NCBI GenBank assembly: GCA_035079385.1
Contig: JAVHKY010000009.1
Span: forward strand, 930,001-994,000
Length of the DNA: 64,000 nucleotides
Reading direction: 5' to 3'
From: Aspidiotus rigidus
Lineage: Eukaryota; Arthropoda; Insecta; Hemiptera; Diaspididae
Shown in pieces: positions 32,255 to 44,072 of the stretch (position 1 is its first letter; the number at the start of each line of letters is the position of its first letter). The notes beneath the pieces are model-generated. The model did no database searches and had not been told where the DNA came from. It saw nothing but the letters and a program-made list of their open reading frames with translations. The position numbers and the translations under genes are program-made.

Positions 32255-33123
32255 TCTAATATATAAAGTAGAATGTTTGTCTGTCTGCACGTATGTATGT
32301 TTGTAATTCCATAACTTTCGAACGCCTTCACCTATCGACTTGGAACTTTTGTTGAAAAATTTCGTTTTATTTGGGTCAGGTTTTTGTATAAATTCTGACC
32401 TCTGACTCCCTCAAGGTGGAGTAGGGGGCGAAAAAATTAGGAAAAAACGGGCATCATCGAATACTAGAACCTGCTTCTCGCTGTACCTCAGACGTACGCG
32501 CGTTGTTCAAACGCGTTGATTAGCGCAGTTTTTTAAAAATTAAATTATCGCGATAACTCGAGTTTTACTCATTCTTATGAAAAATTGAAGAAAACCAAAA
32601 TTGTAGGCCTGTAATTTCCTTTCGAATGAGCTCAATCCGAGGAAATTTGTGAACTATTGGTATTTTGACTGATGCGTATTCAATATCATTGTGTTCACAC
32701 AGATACAGCATTTAAACCGGTTGCTCAGGATCAATCTATAGAGACTATTCAAGTTTTCTACGTATCCAATTTTCAATTTTAAAAGGAGACGTTTATGTAA
32801 AATAATTTCTTGAGAATTCGCTCTAGAAAGAATTGGGAAAATTACATCCAGTTTCTCATATACGTAGGAAACGACTAAGTGCCTCTCATGCCTCTAATGC
32901 AGACTGATGTAATGTGCTTCAGGGGTATGGCAGGCTTTTTACCTACAGTCTATCCATTTCCTTAATCATTGCGACTGGTAAAATAGTGATGAATTAGACC
33001 CTTTTTTGTTGCAATAGAGCCCTTACCTGTCAACTCAGCTCTTACTGGTAAAATCGAAAATATATTTACAAAACACAGATATCTACTCAACATATAGCTG
33101 GCCGGTGCTCCGCCAACCGCTAG
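32255..33123 (+). mobile_element. Non-autonomous Helitron, 869 bp
   Basis: Starts TCTAATATATAAAG after an A and ends CCGCTAG before a T, the A^T insertion pattern of Helitrons. A GC-rich imperfect hairpin (GGCCGGTGC...) lies just inside the CTAG end. It shares its start, its inner blocks (AACGCCTTCACCTATCGAC, GGTGGAGTAGGGGGCGA-type) and its end with the Helitrons at 60.8-64 kb. No Rep/helicase is encoded. Confidence 0.9.
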
Positions 33124-34490
33124 TTGAAAGTAATATTCTCATCTCTTGAGACATCCCAAATCAACTTTAAACGACGATCAATTATGTACACACGAAAAAA
33201 TGACGTACAAATCGATAATGAATTCAAGAATGAAATTACCAAGATAGTTTTGCAGCATACTTGATGAAGACTAAAAAATTGTACTAAAAAATTAAAACTC
33301 GAGGTTTCCCTGTGGAGTATGACTAATAATACGGAATAATGAAAAATAAAAAAAAAACACTCACGCAGTCGCGTGAGTAGTACACGACTTTTCTTCCCAC
33401 AATGCAAAAAACATTGAGAGAGTCACTCCCTCTCTTTAAATTAAATACCAATGACCTGTCAATCATGTCAAACATTTGTAGAATAAACAATAAAACTCAG
33501 TTTATAAATTCTATCACTACGATGTCACATCAACAGATAACAGAGTAAAGATACCTCCTATAATCCAATAAGGAAACCTGAATTTTGTTATAATTTAGGC
33601 TAAGAGTCATCTAAAACCTACAAAACGTCTCCAGAAAAACCACTCTCCCTCCCCCTGTCCAAACTGCTACGAGGCTATAACAGTTGTTTCTAATAAAAAA
33701 GAGCTCTACAATCATTTTTTCCCATACCTTATTCTTAGCATATTATTAGTCTAGTATACTGTATATTAGGATGAGTGGTTCAATTCTTTATCACTTCCGA
33801 TTCCTGGCATCTCTTAAAGCTATCTCCAGCTGCTATTCCTCTCGTGCACTCATAAATTGCCTTCACACTCCACCCCAAAATTCTTCATCTGGGAATCCAG
33901 CTACAACGAGATCCCGAAAAACTAAAAAAATCGATGTCGAAACGAAAGAAGCAACCAATCACCCAATAGTCAACCCCTCATTCCTTCCCTCACGCTTCAA
34001 CCATTCCAAACGTATTAACAAAATACCTCACTTTTCTAGCTAGAAAATTCGGTAAAAATATATAGCACTCAAGCCCGGTTTACTCGTTAGTCTAATCTCA
34101 AATCTCACTCAAAAAAGCCAGTCCAAATTGAAAATAATCTTTCCATCTCTTTTGACACCTCAAATCAACTATGAACCACTATTAATTATGTACCCATACA
34201 TGAAAAAATGACAAATAAATCAATTATTAATTAAGAGTGAAATCACCCAGGTAGTCTCGCATCAGCACACTTGATGAAGATTAAAAAATTGTACTTAATC
34301 ATTCAAACTCAAGGTTTTCACTGTCGAGTATGACTAATAATATTGAAAAATAGCTAGAAAAATGAACAACCCGCCATTGCCACTATCCGTTCGAAAATTA
34401 ATTTAACAAAACAAATAAAATTTGACAAAACAAAATTCAACGCTCTAGGGGCTGTGGAAAGCGAGATACTGTAGGTGAGGGTTACAACAA
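33124..34490. mobile_element. Repeat element with flanking direct repeats (copy A)
   Basis: A 230-bp segment at about 33124-33350 (GATGAAGACTAAAAAATTGT) recurs directly at about 34125-34360. Between them lie CACTCACGCAGTCGCGTGAG and a region with a short frame (SGNPATTRSRKTKK). The whole unit matches, inverted, 56490-57740. The frame is conserved there only in part (SGNPATRRYRKK), so it is probably a decayed element gene. The class is unclear; the direct repeats may be LTR-like or a tandem duplication. Confidence 0.65.
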
Positions 34491-36588
34491 ATGAAATCTC
34501 TCTTCTCTGGAAAAACACAAGGTGTAAGTATGTCCCAGAGAAGGAGACGAAAATCAATTAAATGGGACAAAAACCAAAACAATCTTCTTCATTAACCAAT
34601 GATTCGGAGGGAGAATCCGTCGAGCAATGAAATTTCCAACACGTCAGTAAAACTAGACAACGTGACTTTCAAACTCTATCGGAGGCCGGGTTTACATAAA
34701 GAAAATAAGCAGGATTATGTACAAGGTCATATTCTTCTTCTTTTTTTCTCTTGTTTTCCTCCAAGAAGTAGGGCCTGTATTAGAATAATGAAAACTCCGA
34801 ACCAGTTTTAGTCCTATTCTGAACAAAAATTTATTTCTTATCCTCTCATTCTCTTATTTATTGTTGAAAAAGAAAAAAAAGAAGAAAAAACTGATTTATC
34901 AAGCCTCAACTGGATAGAAAGCGACGATTGAATCCAGCGAAGAACATCCGTTGTTCTGTATCGTTTGGTAATACTCGTACGATCAATATTGTTCTTAATT
35001 TTCTCTAACCAAAGAGAGGTAAAAGTGTACTAAAACTTTTATCGACACTGCACTCAGAAGAAAACTAAAATTTTACCCGCAGAGACTCGGACACAATAGA
35101 AGATGAAAGTAGTGGGAATAAGAAAAACTTTTCGTAAGTAAAAAATAAAGATCGTGTAACATTTTTCTCTCGCGTAGAACCTTTTTTATCAAGTTTTGAG
35201 CAAAATTAAAAGTGCGGACATTTCCACTCCTCCCCTCTTTACAACCGCAGATCAAACTTCTTCAAATCTGAAAGTAGGTCACTTACCATCTTCCTTTAAC
35301 GTCACTACGGACCGAGAATAAGATATTACAGTTCTTCAGGACAAGGTAAGTCATTAGGTTACAACCTTCTGGGAACGAAGTTACTGATTTTTGCCACTCG
35401 CACAACGCGACGTTCAAAGTCTAGGAATTCAAGACAAGTAGCCTGCAGCAGATAGGAAGAGGTTCGTGCCTCGATCTTTGTAGAAATTTGAATTTGGTTG
35501 AATTGACGTACATCCAGATCAACGATCAGGCGAACTGTATCTTTCTGACGACTAAAAAAGAATGTTTCTTTCCGATCGTTGACTTGAAGAATATACGTCA
35601 ATTAAACTTTGTACGGCAGGAATGTCGTCATAATTTCTAATCACAGAATAACAGGCTTAAGATCAGAGAACAACAATCGTAAAACTTGAAGAATAAGCAA
35701 AAAACGACCAAAACGTTGTTTCTTACGCAAAAATCACTTTTCTTTAGATTGAATATCTAACAAACATGTAGTATTAAGTGCTTCAAACATAAATTGTAAC
35801 GAGAAAAAAACGAGCGCTCAACTATAAACTTATCAATTTTAGATGTTGATACGAGTTCTAGTCACTGCTAAGTAAGTAAGTAAGTAAATGAATAACGTAA
35901 AACGAACATCCAATGACCATATCATAATACTCACTTTTCTTCTAAAAACTTTATTCTCAATTTCCTCGACTTTTTTTTCTTTTCAGATAATAATTGTTCT
36001 CGATTTTCCTGATAATATTTCTCTTCTATCTCTTATCTCAATAACATAGGGCGACTCCTCTCAACACACATATACGCAACGCGTTTCTGTCACCACTCGG
36101 GAGAAGTCGTCGTTGGCTCTCACGAGAAAACACTTCATAAAAAATAATGTATTTTTCGTCAACTTTAAAGCATACGTTTTCGATGAAATATTCATAATTT
36201 CGTAGGATATAATATATGAACAGAAACTTTGAAGCTTCCTCAAAAACATTTGAAACGCGTTACAACTTGTGACCTTCATCTGTTATAAATAAAATGAAAT
36301 TCCTTACTTCTATTTCGGAAATTTCGTGTAACACGGGTCTTTGGAAGAGAGTTTCTTGAACGCCATTATCGTACACTCACTGATCGTATCTGTGGATCGT
36401 TTTAGGGATAAATAACTGGCCCAGTAAAATAGAATCTTCAGCAGTAAATCAGGCGTAGGTAAAAATGGGCGTATGACTATAGTAATTTGGAAGCATACGC
36501 ATAGTAATTTGCAGGCAGTAAAGAAATCCATATATAAGCAGTGAATGAAATTCGTATGAGCAGTAAGAGGACATTTTTGCTTGTACTT
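34491..36588. other. Intronic DNA, no gene recognised
   Basis: An AGTA microsatellite near 35870-35886 and scattered homopolymers. A weak repeat near 36150-36290 recurs at 38850-38990. Open frames lack domains. This lies in the long pipsqueak intron. Confidence 0.45.
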
Positions 36589-36898
36589 TAAGGGTATGCT
36601 CTACCTTCGATGAAATGGTAACTTGGGATACCCCTCAGGAATCTAATATTGCACAGAATGCGATGAAACTTCGGAGATTTATTGTTCAAGATTACAGAAA
36701 TACCGCTAATTAGTTTACAAGTAGCGAATCTTGTAAATTGTAAAAAATAATTACGAATATTACACGCTCAGAACCAATTAGCGGTATTTCTGTAACCTTG
36801 AACAATGAATTTACGAAGTTTCATCGTATTCTGTGCAATGTTGGACTCCTGAGAGGTATTCCAAGTTACCATTTCATCGAAGGTCTCTCATACCCTTA
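36589..36898. mobile_element. Fold-back MITE, 310 bp, possible TTAA target
   Basis: Arms of about 125 bp are near-perfect inverted copies: AAGGGTATG, CCTTCGATGAAATGGTAACT, GCACAGAAT.CGATGAAACT and ACAGAAATACCGCTAATT. The left end follows TTAA, the right end has TTAG; a TTAA target would point to a piggyBac-type source. That class call is tentative. Confidence 0.85.
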
Positions 36899-38092
36899 GA
36901 GAAAATTCTCATTATACATAAATTATTGCACGCATATACGATATCTACGCTCTTATCTTTTCTATATGTACTATTATAAGAAAACCCTTTTGAGTGCAGT
37001 AGTACTGATTATTTCGGCACATGAAATTACATGAACGTGCGTAGAAGTTATGTTATGGTCACTTCATGTAGTGTGATGCATCAGTTCACCGGCTTGCAGA
37101 AGCACACTTATTCGTATTCTTACATTCTGCGCTATATAAGCGACTGTCCCTTGAACTGCGGGTGGAGAAGAAAAGAAAAAGCGAGTACACCTGGCTTGTG
37201 GCTCGTAGAACGAGCAAGAGCCTAAAAACCAAGAAGCTAAGAGATGTCTGACAGCGCCACGAACTCGAACTCGATATCGAACTAAAAAGATGAATGATTA
37301 ATGTCTGTTCTTCGGAGATATGATGCACGAGAGACAACAACAGATAGCACGTAGAATAAATGCGACGAGTTTCAGTTGTATGAAAACAAGCACGCCTCCA
37401 AACATTGAATAAGAAATGACGAGCATTACGATATAAAATAGTTCGTCTCCCTTTCACAATCGAGGTTCCAAACACATTCTCTTTTGCTAGAAATCAAATA
37501 TCTAAATTTAAAAAAAAAAAAAAGAAAAAGAATTCGTGGGGCTCACTTGCGGATTAGCTTTTGTGGGGCTCACTCGCGTTGCTGTTGTATGAGAATGGTA
37601 CGAGAAATATCGCACGCGCACGCAGGATGTACTCGCAAATTTCTGAATCGAATATCGGGTAGAGATTTTCACGCGCACGGTCTCTCTTGACCGGGGGGGG
37701 GGGGGGGGGTGTACTTGCGAATTTCAAAATCGGGGTCCGGCGAGAGAAAAGATATGAAATATGTCAAAAAATTTCCGTATCCGAACTACCACAAAGCTAT
37801 TCTATTCTTTTTGAATTTCCAACATATCGCTTATTTTTAACAAAAGTGTTCAAGTTTCTGTCAAACTTTCATAAACTTTAACTACTATGTCACTCGCGAT
37901 GGAAATAATCACGAAAAATATTCAAGCACGAAACGCATTATTACCAGACGGCGTCGCTGATGAAGTTGAGGGCATCAAAGTAAATAATTCCGGAGTAATC
38001 ATCATCGTTTGCATTGTATGTTCATCATCATTGATACTCTGAAAATGAATGGAAAAATAACCGTATAATAAGTCTTATTGAAATCTGCAACA
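36899..38092. other. Intronic DNA with G-run repeat, no gene recognised
   Basis: A G17 run at 37693-37709 followed by TGTACTTGCGAATTTCAAAA is shared with the 27.84-kb G-rich repeat. Near-repeats of GGGGCTCACT lie at 37538-37575. No domain-bearing frame. Confidence 0.45.
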
Positions 38093-38448
38093 CAGAATGG
38101 ACCAAGTTTTCGATGTTGAACATCGGTCGATACACCTGATTTGCTGTTTGTGAAAGTATTAAAAATATTTCCTTCGAATATAATGGCTCTCATAAGAAAT
38201 ACATACGGAGCAAAGATCATCATATCACCAATGAAAAATATTGAGTATTTAAAAAAGGAAACAATAATATTTCAATTTTTATAATCATAAGTATTTCAAA
38301 ATCAAATTTTCATTTCTTAATTATTTCAATCAGTAAGATAATGATCTTTACTCCGCATGTATTTCTTATGGGAGCCATTAGGCTTGATGGAAATATATCG
38401 CGGATGTATCGACCGATTTTCAACATCGAAAAGTTGGTCCATTCTATA
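38093..38448. mobile_element. Inverted-repeat element related to the one at 20.3-21.2 kb
   Basis: AGAATGGACCAA...TTTTCGATGTTGAACATCGG at the left is inverted at 38400-38446. Both arms contain the TCATAAGAAATACAT.CGGAG block found in the 20.4/21.05-kb arms. Non-coding. Confidence 0.7.
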
Positions 38449-39399
38449 TTATTCGAAAAATTCTTACATAGAATGATCAAGAACAAGCACCCCGTGCGGA
38501 AGAGGGTCCGGCTAAATTATAGGAAACGGGATTACTAGTTTATCACCCCGAAACACTTTTTTTCTAATCTCATCAGTTTCACAAATCCACAGCGCGATTC
38601 CTAACCACACACTAACAAATATGTACGAGTAACGAAACTTCGTCACTAATTAAACCTCTTCAAGTACTCGTCTACTCCGTAAGAGGCGACTTGGTAACAG
38701 GCAACGAGGCAATTTACGCACACCAACGTGTAAGTTGTGCAAGCTTTGTTGTCTGGTTGCTGAGTTGCTGTTGCTTAGTTGCCCTCTATGCATTGACCTG
38801 ATACTCTTAGACTATATTGTTAGTCAAAGCTCCTACATAGCCGAGTACTAAGAACGACGTATTTTTCGATGAAATATTCAGAATTCCGTAGAGTGCGATA
38901 TATGAACAGAAGTATTGAACCTTCTGCTAAAAATTGTTGAAAACGTTATAGTTCAAATACCCTCAGTCTATAAGAAATATAAATTATATAAAATATTTGA
39001 CCTCATTCTCTCAGTTTCCTCATAGCTGTAACTGCAAATCTACTCGACGACCATTCTAGTTGATGAGGTAACTTCGTGATTCTTATTGCAAGGTAATTTG
39101 TGTTTTTCATTTCGTATTACTGTTTTGCTTTTCCAATTGAAATTTAGGTCTAAAAATACAATAATATTGAGTACTATTATCGACTTCATCTATTTTTCAA
39201 CGTAGTTTCTTCTTGAAGAGCGCTACCGGTTTTTGAAACGTACCTACCCGCTGGATTATACTTAGCATATGATATGTAAAACTTAATCTCCTATTGATAA
39301 GTAGAATATCAATTTTTACGCTTGATTCATAGATCAAGTAAACTTGATTTATAGATCAAGTAAATACCATAATTATAAAAGTAGTCCTCAATAAATAAT
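38449..39399. other. Intronic DNA, no gene recognised
   Basis: No domain-bearing frame. Contains a repeat of the 36150-36290 sequence (TTTCGATGAAATATTCA, ATATATGAACAGAA) near 38860-38990, and a 19-bp direct repeat TTGATTYATAGATCAAGTAA near 39322-39362. Confidence 0.4.
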
Positions 39400-39605
39400 A
39401 AATGAAAAAATTTTAAAAACTTTCAAGCTTCATAGGATTTTTCAAGTATTTTTTTCGGAATCAGCGTGGAATATCAATTTCAAATCAAGTAAAATATGGA
39501 AGTTTGGACGATTTTTAATTTTTGAGAATTTTGGCAAATTGATCAATTTTTGGGACATTTTGGTCCATAACTCGACTCGGAGAACAAGTAGAAACTTTGT
39601 TAAAA
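39400..39605. repeat. Partial copy of the 9.8-10.35 kb MITE family
   Basis: Shares TTTCAAATCAAGTAAAAT-like, TTTTTAATTT.TGAGAAT, GGCAAATTG.TCAATTTT and ATTTTGGTCCATAA with the right half of the 9823-10348 element. A shorter relative is at 58785-58865. Confidence 0.7.
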
Positions 39606-39776
39606 TGAAATTATGAAAAAGCTTTGCTCGCCCAATATAAATAATGTACAAAACTGTACGAAAATCGTTGACGTTTCGACGTGCTGAGACGTCTTCTTCG
39701 GAACGAAATGAGTAAAAGTAAACATAAAAAGTACAAGAACGACACGCTATCGAGAGAGAGAAAAAATCAAGAAAAA

Positions 39777-40055
39777 TCAGGAAGTATGAGTAATTAAAAC
39801 TGGAGAGTAGGTCGATTTTAGTTTCTGCGTGTCACGTTTAAAATTTACCGTATTATTTTTGATAATTTCGATGCACTCACGAATTCTTCTTTCACGAGTA
39901 TTCGATTCATAGGCTAAAATACAAGTTTTTCCAAAGTCAAATTTGTGGTTTTCCTTAGAAGCATGGCAAGCTAGGGCAGTATTATCACTATTTTTCTTTT
40001 CATCTCTTTTGTGTTGTGATATTTGTCTCTCTAAGAACACGAGTCGGTATTTCAC
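39777..40055 (-). pseudogene. C-terminal fragment of a Penelope-like element protein
   Basis: The minus-strand frame reads ISQHKRDEKKNSDNTALACH, then ENHKFDFGKTCILAYE, then RIRECIEIIKNNTVNFKRD. It resembles the C-terminal GIY-YIG endonuclease tail of Penelope-like reverse transcriptases (NTALACHASKENHxFDF...RRIREAIEI). The upstream catalytic part and the reverse transcriptase are absent. A shorter piece of the same tail lies at 51322-51528. Recognition is from family memory. Confidence 0.55.
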
Positions 40056-40167
40056 GCCACACTGGGAGGGAAGTTGATTCCGCGAGTCTTCGAATTTTTT
40101 ACGTTCGCACGCTCGCGTTGCGCGGTATTACGTCTTGTATTCATGCTTTGGACTGTGGGTCTGTATG

Positions 40168-40395
40168 GACTTCGAATAATATTTTCCAAAATGTTGTACT
40201 CGAAAAAGACACGAAGTACAAGAATATTTTTGACTTGAAAATTTTTTTTGTTATAATATTCTACTCAAAAAAACGATCGAAGTACCAAAATATGTTTGGA
40301 CTTCAAAAATTCTTTGAGATAAAAAACGACCAAGTCCGAGAATATTATTGGACTTCGAATATTTTTCAAGATATTATACCTAGTTTATTTTTGAA
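40168..40395. repeat. Tandem repeat, about three imperfect units of 70-75 bp
   Basis: Each unit carries a version of GGACTTCGAATAATATTTT, then TATTATACTCAAAAA-like sequence and a CGA(A)GTACAAGAATAT-like block. Confidence 0.65.
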
Positions 40396-40607
40396 TTACT
40401 AACTATTATTAATGTCATAAAAATCATTCGACGTGTTCAAATGATTCAAATCTCGGAACCATTCGATGCAAACTCCTTACGCACTCCTCACTTCGTTTGT
40501 TTACTTTCAAGATGCGCATTCCTGCAGTCCTTAATCTAACTTTCCGTGTTTCTAAGCTACAACAAATTTACTCCAAATCCCCATTTAATAGTTGTCATTT
40601 TTTGGGC

Positions 40608-41262
40608 GGACCCTGTATACATGACAGGTACATCCGACGTACATTTCGGTTCCAAAAGCTTGATTTGTGCCTAAGAGCCTATGTTAAATTCGTGTATTTT
40701 GATGACGGATATCTCGAAATTAGCTGAATTAATTTTCTTAAAATTATACTCGTTGGAAAGTAAATTTTATGGAGAATAAATCATCTTCTCTTTAGTTTTT
40801 CATTGGAAGTATTATTTTCGGAATAATCGATACGGTACGTAATTGAAACGCGTTTTTCTTTCTTACCAAGCGCCTGTTATTTGAATGAAGAAGAATATAC
40901 TGAGGCACGTAACAATTACGTGCCTCAGTATATTCTTCTTCATTCAAATCAGTATGGCTCGTATCCATGAGGATACTATCCATCTTAAGCGCCTGTTGAA
41001 CAGGCGTTCGGTCAAAAAAAAACGCATTCTTACTAATACATGATTACTCCGAAAATGATGCTTCTAAAGAAAAATTGAAGAAAAGATGATTCATTCTCCA
41101 TAAAATTTCCTTTCCAATGAATATAATTTTTAAAAAATTAATTCAGTCAGTCTCGAGTTATCAATCATCCAAATACACGAATTTAACACAGGCTTTCAAG
41201 GACAAATTAAGCTTTTGGAACCAAAATGTACGTCGGACCGTACCCATCGTGTATAGCGCCTC
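40608..41262. mobile_element. Large inverted-repeat element, about 655 bp
   Basis: Left arm 40608-40830 and right arm 41040-41262 are inverted copies: GTCCGACGTACATTTTGGTT-type ends, AAATTCGTGTATTTGGATGA-type, TTTTATGGAGAATGAATCAT-type and ATTTTCGGAGTAATCA-type. No transposase. The centre contains a perfect 34-bp hairpin (separate entry). Confidence 0.8.
40879..40949. repeat. Perfect 34-bp inverted repeat with 3-base loop
   Basis: The left arm 40879-40912 (ATTTGAATGAAGAAGAATAT...) is the exact reverse complement of 40916-40949, separated only by CAA. No mismatch in 34 pairs, unlike the diverged arms of the element around it. Confidence 0.95.
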
Positions 41263-41588
41263 AAGGGTACCCTCTATCTAGTCACTCACACGTAGACACA
41301 CGCAAAATATGTATCACATGTTACGATTTTTGCCCTGAGATAACTGGTTCAATAAAGCATGAAATATCTTGAAACTTTGTATTTTTGTAGACAAAACTCA
41401 GGAAAATACGGTTAATTGGTTCACACGAACTAATTTTATTCATTAATTGAAATTTAAAGATTGAAAGATGGCCCCCCTTCAGACGTTTAAATGTTTTCTG
41501 AAGATCATTCAGAATATTTTGCGAACTGTCAACTAATTAGCCGTATTTTTCTCAACTTCAAGAATAAATTGCACCATGTTCCTAAACA

Positions 41589-41590
<2 letters not shown>

Positions 41591-41634
<44 letters not shown>
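41591..41634. repeat. (TC)22 microsatellite
   Basis: Uninterrupted TC dinucleotides. They create a spurious Arg/Glu run on the minus strand. Confidence 0.97.
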
Positions 41635-41637
<3 letters not shown>

Positions 41638-41869
41638 AAAATTTAAATTGAGACCATCGTCAACTTCTAGCGGCCGTTCCATTCCGAATTGATACGGTTG
41701 GCACGACAACTCCAAATTTTGACAAAAAGTTTCGTTCATTTTTGTTCACGCTATTACAGGTGGATTGCAGGAAGTACATTGAGCGCATGATCTCGATGAT
41801 ATTGTGCTACCATCAATCACACCTATAATACTAATTAGAAAATGTAATTTCTTTCAACCGAAATCATTT

Positions 41870-42151
41870 TTAGGGCTTGATTACACCACCCGTTATTCCG
41901 GAGTAGCTGTTGCACTCTGAAATATGAGTGTGTAAACCGACGACTACTGTTTGACGACCGGTATTGGTCAATGGCGACCTCTTTCTTTTTGGCTCAAATT
42001 GATCTACTAATATTTTCTCTTCCAGATTGAAATTAAAATTGAAGGCATCGTCATTTTTTTTTTGGTCTTTTAGAGTAGGACTAGGATCTTTAGTGTCTTG
42101 GGACGCATTGGAGCCACCTCCACGTGGTGCGTCCTGGGCAACGGCAACCAT
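41870..42151 (-). CDS. Hypothetical 93-aa protein in the pipsqueak intron
   Basis: Minus-strand frame with good sequence complexity: MVAVAQDAPRGGGSNASQD, a Lys/Asp stretch, then FEPKRKRSPL and VVVGLHTHISECNSYSG, ending GGVIKP. No family recognised. It is on the same strand as pipsqueak. A gene fragment or retrocopy is possible; it could also be chance. PKRKR would serve as a nuclear signal if it is expressed. Confidence 0.3.
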   Translation of the reverse strand: MVAVAQDAPRGGGSNASQDTKDPSPTLKDQKKNDDAFNFNFNLEEKILVDQFEPKRKRSPLTNTGRQTVVVGLHTHISECNSYSGITGGVIKP

Positions 42152-42159
42152 TACTTAAT

Positions 42160-43780
42160 TTGTTGACGGCCAAGGCTCCTTAGAGTAATAGTGCGAATAA
42201 ATATATAATAACATGAAAAAATCTGATGACTTTAGGCACAAAATAGAGACTTCGATTGGCAACCAAAAATGTTTCTTCATACCTAGTGTAATTTTGTGAT
42301 TCTATTCGGTAGGTCATTTTAGAGTTTGTAGGCTGGTCCTCAAGTTGAATGTGCTCACCTTTGTTATTCCTCCTATTGTGAGAAATTAAAACTTATGTGA
42401 CTCTAACTCAGGGTCAGGTGAGTGAATTGATTATCTGCTATTGATACGAAAAAAAGTGCTGAAATAGTGGTAATTTTGAAAGGGGATTTTAATAATTACT
42501 GTACCTACTTTTAGTACAAATCGAGATTGCTTGTAAACTGTGTAAGAAGTAGTATTTCAGATTTTCTTAGCTTCAACATTCTCATCTTCTCCTAAGTAAA
42601 TCGACTAAAATTTCAACGATCCCTTGTTTGAGTTCTTGTAGTAAGTGATTTTGTAGCCAAAATCTAGCTTAATAATTATTATTTGATTTTTGTCCGATGA
42701 ATCTGCGCTTATTTCTTTCATAAGTCCCCCTCCTATCATATATAGCTCGCGAGAATCGAAATTTTTTCCAAGTCCCCCTCCTATCATATATGGCTCGAGA
42801 GTTGAATTGTTTCCAAGTTTTTTGCTGGACGGCGCGTGGCAAATTTCTCAAAAAGCTCCCCATAAAACAGGTTCCCTGTTGAAAAAAAAAAAAAAAAAAA
42901 AAAAAAAGTATCAACTCAAGCCCGAGTACTTCAAAATACGATTAGGTGATTTCCAGGAAGAATGTAAAAAAAAGGCTGGTATCATTAAGTTTGATCTGAA
43001 GACACGAAGAGAGGGCTAATCATCTGAATTCAAGAGGAGTTTCGATGATGGAGCACGTCGATGAAATTCTCGAGTTCTGATTGTCGAGAGGAAAAAACTC
43101 TGAATGTGAAGAATTTTCAGCTCGCTTGAAGGGTGAGATCGCAATTATCCAATTGTGACTCGTTGACAACTTTGCCCATTCAAATGTTGACACGACCAAA
43201 TTGAGCTGTTTCAGTTCCTTATGCGCGCGTGTGTGTGTGATCAGGTAGAGCATACGCTCAACGCCGAAAGCCAGGGCCGTGGCGAAAGAGTTGGCAGATT
43301 TTACTTTTCACGTGAGATGACAGTCAGCGCTGGATAGAAAAGTGAACCATGCGGACAAACACAAATTTCTCATAAGATTTATTTGTGTTTATTCGTTCAA
43401 TAATATATTCGCGGCACCTTCAAAATCAACACTAGATAGATAAAACGACCGTCGTTCTTCTTTTGCTACAAGAAAAGAAATTTACTCTTCGTTGTTGTTT
43501 TGCCTACTTTTGGTTCGATTTTTAATAACATTGTCTCAAAGGTAAACTTGATTCGTTCGTATGTCCACGGAGTTACATTTCTAACCACGTGCGCTACTAT
43601 CGATCTTCAGCAGTAAAATTCCCCATTCTTTCGCATTCTATTGTCGTTTCGTTCACTATACAATGGCGCTAAACGCGTTTTTCGCTATCTGAAATATTAG
43701 CGCTATTGCCGTATGCATTTAGAAAAATGATCGGAGAATTTAAGGATCTATTTCCAAAGTAGAGAATCCATATTCGATGT
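42160..43780. other. Intronic DNA next to the retrotransposon insertion
   Basis: No gene recognised. Two tandem copies of AAGTCCCCCTCCTATCATAT lie at 42722-42820 with a unit of about 50 bp. A poly(A) run is at 42880-42907. Confidence 0.45.
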
Positions 43781-44072
43781 TTGAATAATGTGTTTTTTTT
43801 TTTTTTTTCTAATACACCCTTTATTGTGAAAATAATAAAAACAAAAAAACAAAAAAATAAACAAAATAAAAAATAAAGATGAAAATAAAAAGATAAACAT
43901 TACAAAACAAGGAAGAGAAAAACAAAATTACAGAAATTTAGAAGGAAGAGAAAAAAAAAAAAAAATACAAAAATACAAAATAATGATAATAAAAAAAAAA
44001 AAAAAAACAGGGTGTTGGAGGATGGCAACTAGGCCTTACCTCGTTTAACAAATTAGTTATGAATTATGTCAG

